Below are positions 12,668 to 19,764 of a stretch of DNA of 64,000 nt, piece after piece; the first letter of the stretch is position 1; each line of letters opens with the position of its first letter. The stretch spans positions 62,001 through 126,000 of the forward strand of contig NZ_ARYL01000003.1 in assembly GCF_000685295.1 (NCBI RefSeq), given 5' to 3'. The position numbers and the translations under genes are program-made. Below the pieces are notes generated by a model. That model searched no databases, had not been told where the DNA came from, and worked only from the letters and a program-made list of their open reading frames with translations. Source of the stretch: Hyphomonas oceanitis SCH89. GTDB taxonomy: Bacteria > Pseudomonadota > Alphaproteobacteria > Caulobacterales > Hyphomonadaceae.

Positions 12668-12701
12668 AAAAAATGCCCCCGCTCGTGAAACGAACAGGGG
12701 C
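12667..12701 (-). terminator. Rho-independent terminator between convergent genes
   Basis: On the minus strand a GC stem (GCCCC/GGGGC extended by six mostly paired bases around a three-base loop, 12675-12701) is followed by a run of seven T. It lies 27 bases past the stop of the small secreted protein at 12728-13117 and directly abuts the queA stop, so it mainly ends the minus-strand transcript. Confidence 0.75.
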
Positions 12702-12727
12702 GAGTATATAGCGGAGGTTCAGTCGCG

Positions 12728-13117
12728 CTATTTCAGGCGGGCCGAGACGCGCGTGGCGTCTGGCTCGAATTCTTTCCCGGCAGCATCAAAACAGAAAACT
12801 GTGTCCTGACGCGCCTTGGCATGGTTCACCCATGTGTACTGGAAGGCCTTGTAACAATCATAACCCTGGCGAGCGTCATCCCACGCATTGGCGCGAGTAA
12901 CTTGCGCGACGGGATACCATTGGTTCGATTGATGGCCCTGATACGTAAATTCCGGGTGAACGTGGTTGGGGTCGTTACCAAGAACACGAACGCTGACGCC
13001 AATTGTTGTCTGGGAGGTGTTGGAAACCCCTGCTTCAGCAGATGCGGGCAGGGAAAATGCTGCGCTCATCAGGGCAATCGCCCCCAAGGCGGCAACATAT
13101 TTCTGAATTGTCTTCAT
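12728..13117 (-). CDS. Small secreted protein, paralogue of 13437-13832
   Basis: A 129-residue protein with a signal peptide (MKTIQKYVAALGAIALMSAA, cleavage near ASAEA). The mature part is about 105 residues with an FTYQGHQSNQWYPV segment and a C-terminal block GYDCYKAFQYTW...DTVFCFD...RVSARLK. Two Cys, in DCY and FCF, are spaced as in the neighbouring paralogue and could form a disulphide. I start at MKTIQKY, where the signal peptide begins, rather than 45 codons upstream. Not a family I recognise; function unknown. Confidence 0.8.
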   Translation of the reverse strand: MKTIQKYVAALGAIALMSAAFSLPASAEAGVSNTSQTTIGVSVRVLGNDPNHVHPEFTYQGHQSNQWYPVAQVTRANAWDDARQGYDCYKAFQYTWVNHAKARQDTVFCFDAAGKEFEPDATRVSARLK

Positions 13118-13436
13118 TCTGAATTCCGGTTTCGTTTGCCCGCCGGGATTTCGATCAATTCCTGTTCCGGATGAACAGGGATGAAGACCGGAACCCGGTG
13201 GAGAGATAAAAATGCAAACGATGGAATTAGAGGGGCGTTCTGCCCGCAACATAACTTGGCTCGTGTAGCATTGCGTTGATTATTTTACGCCCGAGCCGCG
13301 AAATGGTTCGGCGATTGCTGCAGACTGAATTGGATGGCTGCCATGCATTTTTGGGATGACCCTGCGTAAGCTGTGCGCAAAAAAATCCCCACGCCTGGGC
13401 GCAGGGATTTTTAATCGCGAGATCAATCACGGGTAT
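13118..13436. other. 319-base gap without a gene
   Basis: Between the two paralogous secreted-protein genes. It holds the terminator of the upstream gene (13381-13412) and must hold the promoter of the downstream gene. Its base composition is visibly more AT-rich than the surrounding genes. I see no RNA gene, no convincing short ORF and no clear operator in it. Confidence 0.6.
13381..13412 (-). terminator. Rho-independent terminator, possibly bidirectional
   Basis: Inverted repeat AAAAATCCC (13381-13389) and GGGATTTTT (13404-13412) around a 14-base loop. The A/T ends give a U tract on either strand. It lies 25 bases beyond the stop of the minus-strand gene at 13437-13832. Confidence 0.75.
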
Positions 13437-13832
13437 CTAGTGAATGCGCACGCTCGCTCTCACGCCTTGCGGTTCATAACGGCGGTCATGGTCGTCATAG
13501 CAGAACGTCGTGTCATAGCGAACGCGCTCGCCATTCTCCCAGCCATACTGGAAGCTCTCATAGCAGTCATAGCCATTGTAGCGGGCATCATAGCGATGGG
13601 CGCGGCGAACTTCGTTGCGCGCGTACCAGCGGTCTGATTCATAGCCATCATAGGTATAATGGCCATGGGCATGGGCGCGCTCAGGCGGCGGGGCGCTCGT
13701 GCGGACGCCGACTTTGACATCCGTGTCCACGCCGACCCCAAGGCCCAGCTGGGCGGATGCGGGCAGTGTTGCAACGGCCGAACCGATCCCGAGGGCACCA
13801 ATTACAGCGATGTATTTCAAGGACTTAATCAT
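13437..13832 (-). CDS. Small secreted protein, paralogue of 12728-13117
   Basis: A 131-residue protein with a signal peptide (MIKSLKYIAVIGALGIGSAVA, cleavage near ASAQ). It is followed by a Gly/Val repeat (LGLGVGVDTDVKVGV), a His-rich stretch (HAHGHYTYDGYESDRWY) and the C-terminal block GYDCYESFQYGW...DTTFCYD...RASVRIH. The last ~80 residues align with the downstream paralogue, including both Cys. An AGGAGCTGACC ribosome binding site precedes the start. The pair looks like a tandem duplication of an unknown periplasmic or extracellular protein. Confidence 0.82.
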   Translation of the reverse strand: MIKSLKYIAVIGALGIGSAVATLPASAQLGLGVGVDTDVKVGVRTSAPPPERAHAHGHYTYDGYESDRWYARNEVRRAHRYDARYNGYDCYESFQYGWENGERVRYDTTFCYDDHDRRYEPQGVRASVRIH

Positions 13833-13897
13833 GGTCAGCTCCTGTGTAGCTTAACCAAAGAACGGCTCAGCCACAGGAGGGTTCCTCAGGAAAGGGC

Positions 13898-14407
13898 CTA
13901 GCCAGCCTCTCTCCAATCGAGCGTCAGGGAGTGCCCCGTCTTTAGGGACATCCAGGCTGCAGAAAAGTCAGACAGCCCGCTGCGCACCGTATCGACCCTC
14001 GTCTGATCGAGCGGGACAGAGGCGACGAAGGACTGGGCGAATCCGGCATCGGCGACGTCCTGCAATGTTTCGAGTTCAGCCGGGCCGCCCCAGATTTCGG
14101 CTTCGAAACATTCCACCAGCCGCTCCGCCTGCAGGAGCTCGACGATCTCCTCTTCAGGCATATGTGCCTTCGACGCGCTGGCATGCCCGGCGGCAGACGC
14201 AATGGCGCCAACATCATCGGGTGACACGCCACCTGCCACCATGCCCCAGAAACCTCTGCGGAACCCGAATGTACGCTCAACATAAAAATGCACGGCGTCG
14301 TGCGGAATGGGACCCTTCTTCGGAAACGTGCACCGGGCGACACTGCCATCATCGCGCGTGGCCGTGAGCGTATCTTCGCGAACCCCTTTCACAATTTCGA
14401 TCTTCAT
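13898..14407 (-). CDS. Conserved hypothetical protein
   Basis: A 169-residue soluble protein, not recognised. It starts with a beta-rich stretch (MKIEIVKGVREDTLTATRDD) and has a Phe/Gly/Arg-rich middle (HFYVERTFGFRRGFWGMVAGG), then an acidic C-terminal half. There is no signal peptide or membrane segment. It is the last gene of a minus-strand run: SDR, csaA, thioesterase, then this gene three bases later. Co-transcription with these small-molecule enzymes is likely; its role cannot be told from the sequence. Confidence 0.75.
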   Translation of the reverse strand: MKIEIVKGVREDTLTATRDDGSVARCTFPKKGPIPHDAVHFYVERTFGFRRGFWGMVAGGVSPDDVGAIASAAGHASASKAHMPEEEIVELLQAERLVECFEAEIWGGPAELETLQDVADAGFAQSFVASVPLDQTRVDTVRSGLSDFSAAWMSLKTGHSLTLDWREAG

Positions 14408-14410
14408 GGA

Positions 14411-14881
14411 TCAGTTCCCGGGACGCAGCTCTTCCATCGACCGGATGGCCTTCGCCGCCGTGATACGCGCCAGGTGGCGGCCTTTCTCATCACGCCAGTC
14501 GGCCTCAACGAGGCCCGTCGTGCGGCCCCGGCTGACCAGCCGCCCCTCGATCGTGATCAGGCCATGCGGCACCGGGCGCAGGATCCGCGTCTGCAATTCC
14601 ATCGTCGTGAACCATTCGCCGTCTTCCAGCGCGCTCGCCATCGTCATCGACACGATATGGTCCGACAGGCCCGCGACCCATCCGCCGAACACGCGCTGGT
14701 CGCCAATGTCGCGGTCGCCCGTGTTTGGCCACTCATACAGCGTGTGGCCATACGAGACGTCCTTCAGCCAGAGATCAGGCCGGATACCGAGATTCCTGAT
14801 GCCGGGGGGAAAGTCCCATGTGCCCGCTTTCAGGCGGCCAAAGAATTCGGTCTGCTGGGCAGACATTTCGGTACGGCTCAT
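14411..14881 (-). CDS. Hotdog-fold thioesterase, PaaI-like
   Basis: A 156-residue protein with the pattern of PaaI/4HBT hotdog thioesterases, which hydrolyse acyl-CoA thioesters in the cytosol. Seen: a GGWVAGLSDHIVSMTMASAL helix segment at about 66-85, followed by the WFTTMELQTRILRPVPHG strand and a GRLVSRGRTTGLVEADWRDEKG hairpin, the usual order for this fold. Its start overlaps the csaA stop by four bases (ATGA). The substrate is unknown; assignment rests on the fold pattern. Confidence 0.75.
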   Translation of the reverse strand: MSRTEMSAQQTEFFGRLKAGTWDFPPGIRNLGIRPDLWLKDVSYGHTLYEWPNTGDRDIGDQRVFGGWVAGLSDHIVSMTMASALEDGEWFTTMELQTRILRPVPHGLITIEGRLVSRGRTTGLVEADWRDEKGRHLARITAAKAIRSMEELRPGN

Positions 14882-15249
14882 GCGAGGCGGGCTCCATTGG
14901 GCACCGGCAGGTCGGGCGAGAACATGACGATGGCGCCGTCGGCATCGGGAAACCCGAGCGTCAGCACTTCCGACATGAACTTGCCGATCTGGCGCGGTGG
15001 GAAATTGACGACAGCGGCAACCTGTTTGCCGATCAGTTTTTCAGGTTCGTAGTGCACCGTCACCTGCGCCGAACTCTTCTTCACGCCCACACCGGCGCCG
15101 AAATCGATCACCAGCCGCAGGGCAGGTTTGCGCGCACCCTCCAGCGGCGCCGCTTCCAGCACCGTGCCGACACGGATATCCACCTCGCGAAAAGTCGCAA
15201 AGTCAGTCTCCGCGCCGGGCGGTGAGTCAGGTTCGTCAGTCAGGTGCAT
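14878..15249 (-). CDS. csaA: CsaA-type tRNA-binding protein
   Basis: A stand-alone tRNA-binding OB-fold domain of 123 residues, the family of B. subtilis CsaA, described as an export-related chaperone that binds tRNA. Family signature: FREVDIRVGTVLEA near residue 20, LVIDFGAGVGVKKSSAQVT near 48, and VVNFPPRQIGKFMSEVL near 80. I start at 15249, which has TGAGG upstream and lies just past the SDR stop, rather than at 15276 inside the SDR gene. It is part of a four-gene minus-strand operon. Confidence 0.9.
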   Translation of the reverse strand: MHLTDEPDSPPGAETDFATFREVDIRVGTVLEAAPLEGARKPALRLVIDFGAGVGVKKSSAQVTVHYEPEKLIGKQVAAVVNFPPRQIGKFMSEVLTLGFPDADGAIVMFSPDLPVPNGARLA

Positions 15250-15256
15250 GAATGCC

Positions 15257-16021
15257 TCAGCAGGTGGCGCCGCCATCGACGACCATCATCTGGCCCGTCA
15301 TGTAGGCACCGGCCTTCGAGGCGAGATAGACAGCCGCGCCGGCAATCTCTTCCGGCTCGCCAATGCGGGCCATGGGCGTGCCGGAAAGGGCCGATTTCAA
15401 ATTCTTCGGGTCTTCCCACAGGGCGCGGGCAAAGTCGGTGCGGATAAGGCCCGGGGCGATACAGTTCACGCGGATATTGTCCTTGCCGTATTCGGTGGCG
15501 AGGTTGCGCGCCAGCTGGAAGTCAGCCGCCTTGGAGATGTTGTACGCGCCAATGATGGGCGAGCCGCGCAGGCCGCCAATCGACGAGACGAGGATGATGG
15601 CGCCGTCCTTTCGCTCGCGCATCTGGGGCATGCACATCTGGATCAGCCAGTGGTTCGAGATGATATTGTTCTGCAGCACCTTCTCGAACTGGTCGTCCGA
15701 GATGCCTTCCATCGGCCCGTAATAAGGGTTGGCGGCCGCGTTGCACACGACAATGTCGACCTTGCCGAACGCCTTGTTCGTGGCGTCGACCATGGCCTGG
15801 AGTTCATCCTTCGACGAGATGTTCGCGGGCACGGCAATGGCTGTTCCGTCGCCATGCTTTTCATTGATGCCGGCGGCCACTTCCTGGCACGGGCCGGGCT
15901 TGCGCGACGAGATTGTCACCTTGGCGCCCGCGTCGGCCATGGCCTCGGCAATCGCCCGGCCGATGCCGCGCGACGATCCTGTGATGATGGCTGACTTTCC
16001 GGATAGATCAAACAGGCTCAT
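15257..16021 (-). CDS. Short-chain dehydrogenase/reductase
   Basis: NAD(P)-dependent oxidoreductase of the SDR family, 254 residues. Cofactor motif TGSSRGIG at about 14-21, NAAAN-type motif at 93-97, catalytic Ser in VSSIGG and the YNISK pair near 160, and a C-terminal GQMMVVDGGATC end as in classical FabG-like and 2-(R)-type SDRs. It is first in a minus-strand operon with csaA, a thioesterase and an unknown gene. The neighbouring thioesterase makes an acyl-CoA or lipid-related substrate possible, which is inference. Confidence 0.93.
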   Translation of the reverse strand: MSLFDLSGKSAIITGSSRGIGRAIAEAMADAGAKVTISSRKPGPCQEVAAGINEKHGDGTAIAVPANISSKDELQAMVDATNKAFGKVDIVVCNAAANPYYGPMEGISDDQFEKVLQNNIISNHWLIQMCMPQMRERKDGAIILVSSIGGLRGSPIIGAYNISKAADFQLARNLATEYGKDNIRVNCIAPGLIRTDFARALWEDPKNLKSALSGTPMARIGEPEEIAGAAVYLASKAGAYMTGQMMVVDGGATC

Positions 16022-16110
16022 GGCGCCGCTCCCTCATGTTTTATGTTGGCGCGACGGTAAGGGCTGATCAGCCTTCGGGCTAGGGGTATCCTTAGGAAAG
16101 GCGAGCCTTA

Positions 16111-17769
16111 TCAGGGCAAATCCCATTCGGCGTTGAGAATCTCGGCCAGGCCCTCGGTCCGCTTGCGCACGACTTCCGGCGTCCAGGCGTCCTGCTCCAC
16201 AAGGTCGCGGGTCAGGGCAAAGTCCGCCCCGCCGCCGCCATTGAAGTACACTTCCTTCTTGGCGCGATAGTCCAGCCGGTCAGCCTTCTGGTTCACCTTG
16301 TTGGTCAGCAGCACGAAATTGCCCAGCGTGTCGCATTGCTCGCGGCGCTTGGCAGGGTCTGGCCAGGTAATCATCCAGTGACTGTCTTCCTGCACGTTGC
16401 GGGGCAGGACGTGTTCAACCGTCGCATCGGATTCCGGTGGGATCGTGAAGCCGCCATCAAGCGCGGCGTTCAGGCGAAGGGCCATCGCGCGGCGTTGACC
16501 AAAAGTCGCAAAGCGCCCCAGCAGACGCTCACGCACCTTGCGGGCCTCATCCTTGGAAATGGCGAACGGGCCATTCTTGGCCATCAGCGTGCGCTCATTG
16601 GAAATGGCGTCGCTCACCTTGTTGAAGCGCTTGTTGCGCTGGTCCTTGTCATGGATGATCAGCTGGATCATGTAGCCAAGCCGTTCGAGGCGCGTGAAGA
16701 ATTCCGGCGCGAGCGGCGAGTCGAGTCCGCGCTCCACCAGGAACTTCAGCGCCGGCGCGCGCCAGCTTTGCTGCTCAAGCGCACGCAGCTGGTTCAGCTT
16801 GTCAGAGACGAGTTTTGCATGCGGGCCGTCGTCCACTTTCGCCGTTGTGATCTGGCGGTATGCGGCCACGTAGCTCGGCAGCATGTCGTCAAGGAATTTG
16901 CGCGGGTCGATCTTGGAGAGAACCGCCTTCTGGAAACCGGCCACGAGATCGCCCTTGGGCGAGCGGTCATGGATGGCGCGGATCTGGCGCAGCAGGTCGT
17001 CGAACGCGCCGCCGCCCAGCACGGCCTCATGTTCCGCCCAGCGCTCGGCATAGGCATTGGCTTCCTTCACCGAGAACTTGGCCTTCTGGAACAGCTCCGT
17101 CTTGATGATGTCGTGGGCGTCCGGTTCCTTGCCGCGGGTGTTGAGAACGCGGAACACCTTGAAGCCCTGATCCTTGTCATTCACGACGACACGCACCAGT
17201 GCGCAGCCATTGACCACAGTGTCGGTCAGCGCGCGTCGCCGCTCGTCCGACACCTGTTTCAGTTCCTTCAGCATGGCCCTGGCATTCCCAACCATACGTT
17301 GCTGGCTGTCGCTCTCGCCGGGTTCGTTTTCGAGTGTGCGGGTCGCGCCGGGGCGTTGGATCGTGTCGCGGAAAAACGCGCCATCCATATAGTTCAAAGT
17401 CAGTCGCCAGCTGGCCGCTTCGCCCAGCATCGGGCGGTCCTCGTCGGCAATCATCGCGTGCAGTGCAGCGGACCGGTCCTTGTCGGTCTCAAGGTCGCGC
17501 AGAACGGCCAGGAGAATCGTCAGCGTCGTCAGCCGCTGCTGACCGTCGACAATCTCCACCATTCCGGACTCCGCGCCGTTCACGAGAACGACTGCGCCGA
17601 TGAAGTGTGGGATGTCGCTGTCAGTCGCCTCGGCAAGGTCGCCGAGCAGGTCGAGCGCCTCGCGCTCTCCCCAGGAATAACTACGTTGGTAGGGCGGCAT
17701 GCACAGGCGTTCTCCTTGTGCAAAAATACCGCTAAGCGAGCTCTCCTGAGCCCGTACGCCAAGGTCCAT
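16111..17769 (-). CDS. DUF262/DUF1524 protein, GmrSD-like restriction candidate
   Basis: A 552-residue single-chain protein with the layout of type IV (modified-DNA) restriction enzymes of the GmrSD kind. The N-terminal DUF262 domain has PPYQRSYSW at 25-33 and the nucleotide-handling DGQQR motif at 75-79. The C-terminal DUF1524 domain has a His-Me-finger-type nuclease motif VEHVLPRN at 451-458, followed by LGNFVLLTNKVNQKADRL. In characterised relatives DUF262 is an NTPase and DUF1524 the nuclease. The gene stands alone between an SDR operon and a divergent FAH-family gene, with no methyltransferase or other defence gene nearby. Most DUF262 proteins are uncharacterised, so the restriction role is inference. 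Confidence 0.85.
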   Translation of the reverse strand: MDLGVRAQESSLSGIFAQGERLCMPPYQRSYSWGEREALDLLGDLAEATDSDIPHFIGAVVLVNGAESGMVEIVDGQQRLTTLTILLAVLRDLETDKDRSAALHAMIADEDRPMLGEAASWRLTLNYMDGAFFRDTIQRPGATRTLENEPGESDSQQRMVGNARAMLKELKQVSDERRRALTDTVVNGCALVRVVVNDKDQGFKVFRVLNTRGKEPDAHDIIKTELFQKAKFSVKEANAYAERWAEHEAVLGGGAFDDLLRQIRAIHDRSPKGDLVAGFQKAVLSKIDPRKFLDDMLPSYVAAYRQITTAKVDDGPHAKLVSDKLNQLRALEQQSWRAPALKFLVERGLDSPLAPEFFTRLERLGYMIQLIIHDKDQRNKRFNKVSDAISNERTLMAKNGPFAISKDEARKVRERLLGRFATFGQRRAMALRLNAALDGGFTIPPESDATVEHVLPRNVQEDSHWMITWPDPAKRREQCDTLGNFVLLTNKVNQKADRLDYRAKKEVYFNGGGGADFALTRDLVEQDAWTPEVVRKRTEGLAEILNAEWDLP

Positions 17770-17879
17770 TACAATTCCCCTATACAGGCTTCTTCCCTAG
17801 CCCTTGCCAAACACCATCACAACGCGGGATGAACGGTTCTCAAGGTCTTTGGGCAAAAGTGTGACGGGAGAGTAACGGT

Positions 17880-18713
17880 ATGCGTCTGGTGAGATTCAAA
17901 CAGGGTGATGAAGTGCGTTTCGGCCACCTTCAAGCCGACTGTGTAGTGCCGCTTGCAGCGGACACATTCGTCGAAGCGCTGACGGCCAGCCCGCAGGGCG
18001 AATCCACACCTCTTGGCGAGGTCGCGCTGCTTTCCCCTGTGGAAAAGCCTGGCAAGATTCTTGGCATAGGCGTCAACTACGCGGCGCACGCGGCTGAGAG
18101 CGTCAGCTTCATCGACACCAAGAAGCCGGAAGTGCAAAAGTGGTTCAACAAACAGTCTACCGCCGTGAACGGGCCCTACGCCCAGGTCCACCTGCCCAAG
18201 GTCTCCGAACAGCTCGACTATGAAGGCGAGCTTGTCGTCATCATCGGCAAGCGCGGCCGCCATGTGCCCCGCGAGCGCGCCTTCGAGATCGTCGCCGGCC
18301 TGACTGTTGGCTGCGACTATTCGGTGCGCGACTGGCAGCGCGCCAGCCAGACCATGATCATGGGCAAGGGCTTCGACACGCATGCCGTCTTCGGCCCGGC
18401 CATGGTGACGATGGACGAGATCAACGACCTGCCAAATCTCGAACTGCGCACCTTCGTGAATGGCGAGCAGCGCCAGACCGGTTACATCCGCGACCAGATC
18501 CACGACATCTCCGCCCAGATCGCCCACCTCACGGCGGCCTTCACGCTGGAGCCGGGCGACGTCATCTTCACCGGCACACCCGCCGGCGTCGGGGCAGGGC
18601 ACGAGCCACCGAAATGGCTGAAGGCCGGTGACAAGGTGCGCGTCGAAATCGACTGCCTCGGTTTCACTGAAAACGAAATCGTAAGGGAACCGGGCGACAC
18701 CGTGATCGGGTAG
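17880..18713 (+). CDS. Fumarylacetoacetate hydrolase family protein
   Basis: A 277-residue enzyme of the FAH superfamily, which cleaves or decarboxylates 2-oxo acids from aromatic and sugar-acid breakdown. Seen: GIGVNYAAHAAES near 62, the metal-binding block LDYEGELVVIIGK near 112, YSVRDWQ near 147, KGFDTHAVFGP near 163 and the FTGTPAGVG loop near 225, all in family order. It is divergent from the DUF262 gene. The exact substrate cannot be assigned. The lipoprotein gene 17 bases downstream is probably in the same transcript. Confidence 0.93.
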   Translation: MRLVRFKQGDEVRFGHLQADCVVPLAADTFVEALTASPQGESTPLGEVALLSPVEKPGKILGIGVNYAAHAAESVSFIDTKKPEVQKWFNKQSTAVNGPYAQVHLPKVSEQLDYEGELVVIIGKRGRHVPRERAFEIVAGLTVGCDYSVRDWQRASQTMIMGKGFDTHAVFGPAMVTMDEINDLPNLELRTFVNGEQRQTGYIRDQIHDISAQIAHLTAAFTLEPGDVIFTGTPAGVGAGHEPPKWLKAGDKVRVEIDCLGFTENEIVREPGDTVIG

Positions 18714-18730
18714 ACCGGAGCCTGAGGGGC

Positions 18731-19468
18731 ATGCGCGCAAGAATACTGCTGGCTTTTCTGCTCGTTGCCGGGTGCAGCGCAGAGAAGGGTCCGGGAATGG
18801 TCCCGGAAGTCCCTCGGAAAGTCACCTCAGCGGACTTTGCACTCCTGCCATGCGGCCCCGGAACGGTCCCGCAAGCCTGCGTATTGGTCATGGCGGGCGG
18901 AAAGCGTGTCCTCTTTGGCACACCTTCCGGCACTGTTCAGGGGCTGACCGAGACGGACCTCCGAAATCTCGATGCCGTGATGCTCTTTTCCCTGCGCGGG
19001 GAAGACATTGAAGGCCTTGATGATATTCGCAATGCCAGCTGGCGCGCGGGCCATGAAACGCCGTTGCGCGTGTCCGGTCCGGTCGGCACCAGCGCCGTCC
19101 TCTCCGCCATCAACAAGGCATACGAAACCTCTGACGCTTTCACCTTTGTTGAACAGTCGCCACCCGGTGGTTTCAACGCCGCTGTCCTCCAGCCTTTGCC
19201 CGGCGAGAGGGACACCAAGACGCGCGTCTTCAACACCGGCGATCTCGTCGTCACGCACCTTGTGAATGACAAGGAGCAGGTCGGTTACTGGGTTGATTAT
19301 AATGGTGTTCGCGTCGTGATCGAGCCATGCGGCATGACCCAGGCCTCGCACTTCTCAGACCCCGCAAGGCTGACACTTTCATGCGAAGGGGCAGACCTGT
19401 CCTGGCCCGTTACGGACGTGGTTTTTGTACCTCTGGTCGCGCCAAAGAAGGCCGCCGAATCACCATAA
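18731..19468 (+). CDS. Lipoprotein with degenerate metallo-beta-lactamase-like fold
   Basis: A 245-residue protein with a short signal peptide and lipobox VAGC (Cys15). The body resembles the MBL/ribonuclease Z fold. LDAVMLFSLRGEDIEGLDDI at about 80-99 sits where those enzymes have the HxHxDH zinc motif, and LRVSGPVGTSAVLSAINKAY at 112-131 matches their GP.GT..... helix. The zinc-binding His residues are absent, so it is probably not catalytic. Four Cys remain in the mature part. Assignment is by pattern only; it may be a non-enzymatic binding protein. It is probably co-transcribed with the upstream FAH-family gene. Confidence 0.6.
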   Translation: MRARILLAFLLVAGCSAEKGPGMVPEVPRKVTSADFALLPCGPGTVPQACVLVMAGGKRVLFGTPSGTVQGLTETDLRNLDAVMLFSLRGEDIEGLDDIRNASWRAGHETPLRVSGPVGTSAVLSAINKAYETSDAFTFVEQSPPGGFNAAVLQPLPGERDTKTRVFNTGDLVVTHLVNDKEQVGYWVDYNGVRVVIEPCGMTQASHFSDPARLTLSCEGADLSWPVTDVVFVPLVAPKKAAESP

Positions 19469-19473
19469 GACGA

Positions 19474-19501
19474 CGGGGCCCCGCATCTCTGCAAGGCCCC
19501 G
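19474..19501 (+). terminator. GC-rich hairpin after the lipoprotein gene
   Basis: CGGGGCC (19474-19480) pairs with GGCCCCG (19495-19501) around a 14-base loop, six bases after the stop. There is no U tract (CTCTCCCCC follows), so it is a weak or Rho-assisted terminator at best. The rest of the ~260-base gap to 19765 contains another small hairpin (GGCCA/TGGCC near 19530) and a TTAACCAA-type inverted motif at 19710. Confidence 0.45.
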
Positions 19502-19709
19502 CTCTCCCCCGAGATTGCCCCCGCTCCGGCCAATAAAATGGCCACGGACCAGTGCACTCGGATAGGCTGTGGGTATCGGTGGGGTTAACCTTTGTCTAGT
19601 CGCTGAAGACGTGTCATGAGTGTGACTCAAAAGGTCTGTGACTTTGACGCAACGGTGGCTGGAGCGGGATTGTGGAAGGTGGCAAATTACGCCATTTCCA
19701 CGCAATTCG

Positions 19710-19734
19710 TTAACCAATGGGGCCTATTTGTTAA
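19710..19734 (+). promoter_or_regulatory. TTAACCAA-N9-TTTGTTAA motif
   Basis: Imperfect inverted repeat ending 30 bases before the EAL-protein start. TTAACC is the half-site recognised by CtrA in Caulobacter, but the spacing differs from the classical TTAA-N7-TTAA site. The same 25-base layout recurs at 55001-55025 in front of parC and the extensin-like gene. Confidence 0.4.
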
Positions 19735-19764
19735 GGTTGATGGAAAGAACTGGGTGCTGACCGA

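Noticed and set aside
16336-17832. 498-residue plus-strand ORF opposite the DUF262 gene
   Set aside because: Covers the whole DUF262 gene in antisense; the minus-strand protein has clear motifs and the plus one has none.
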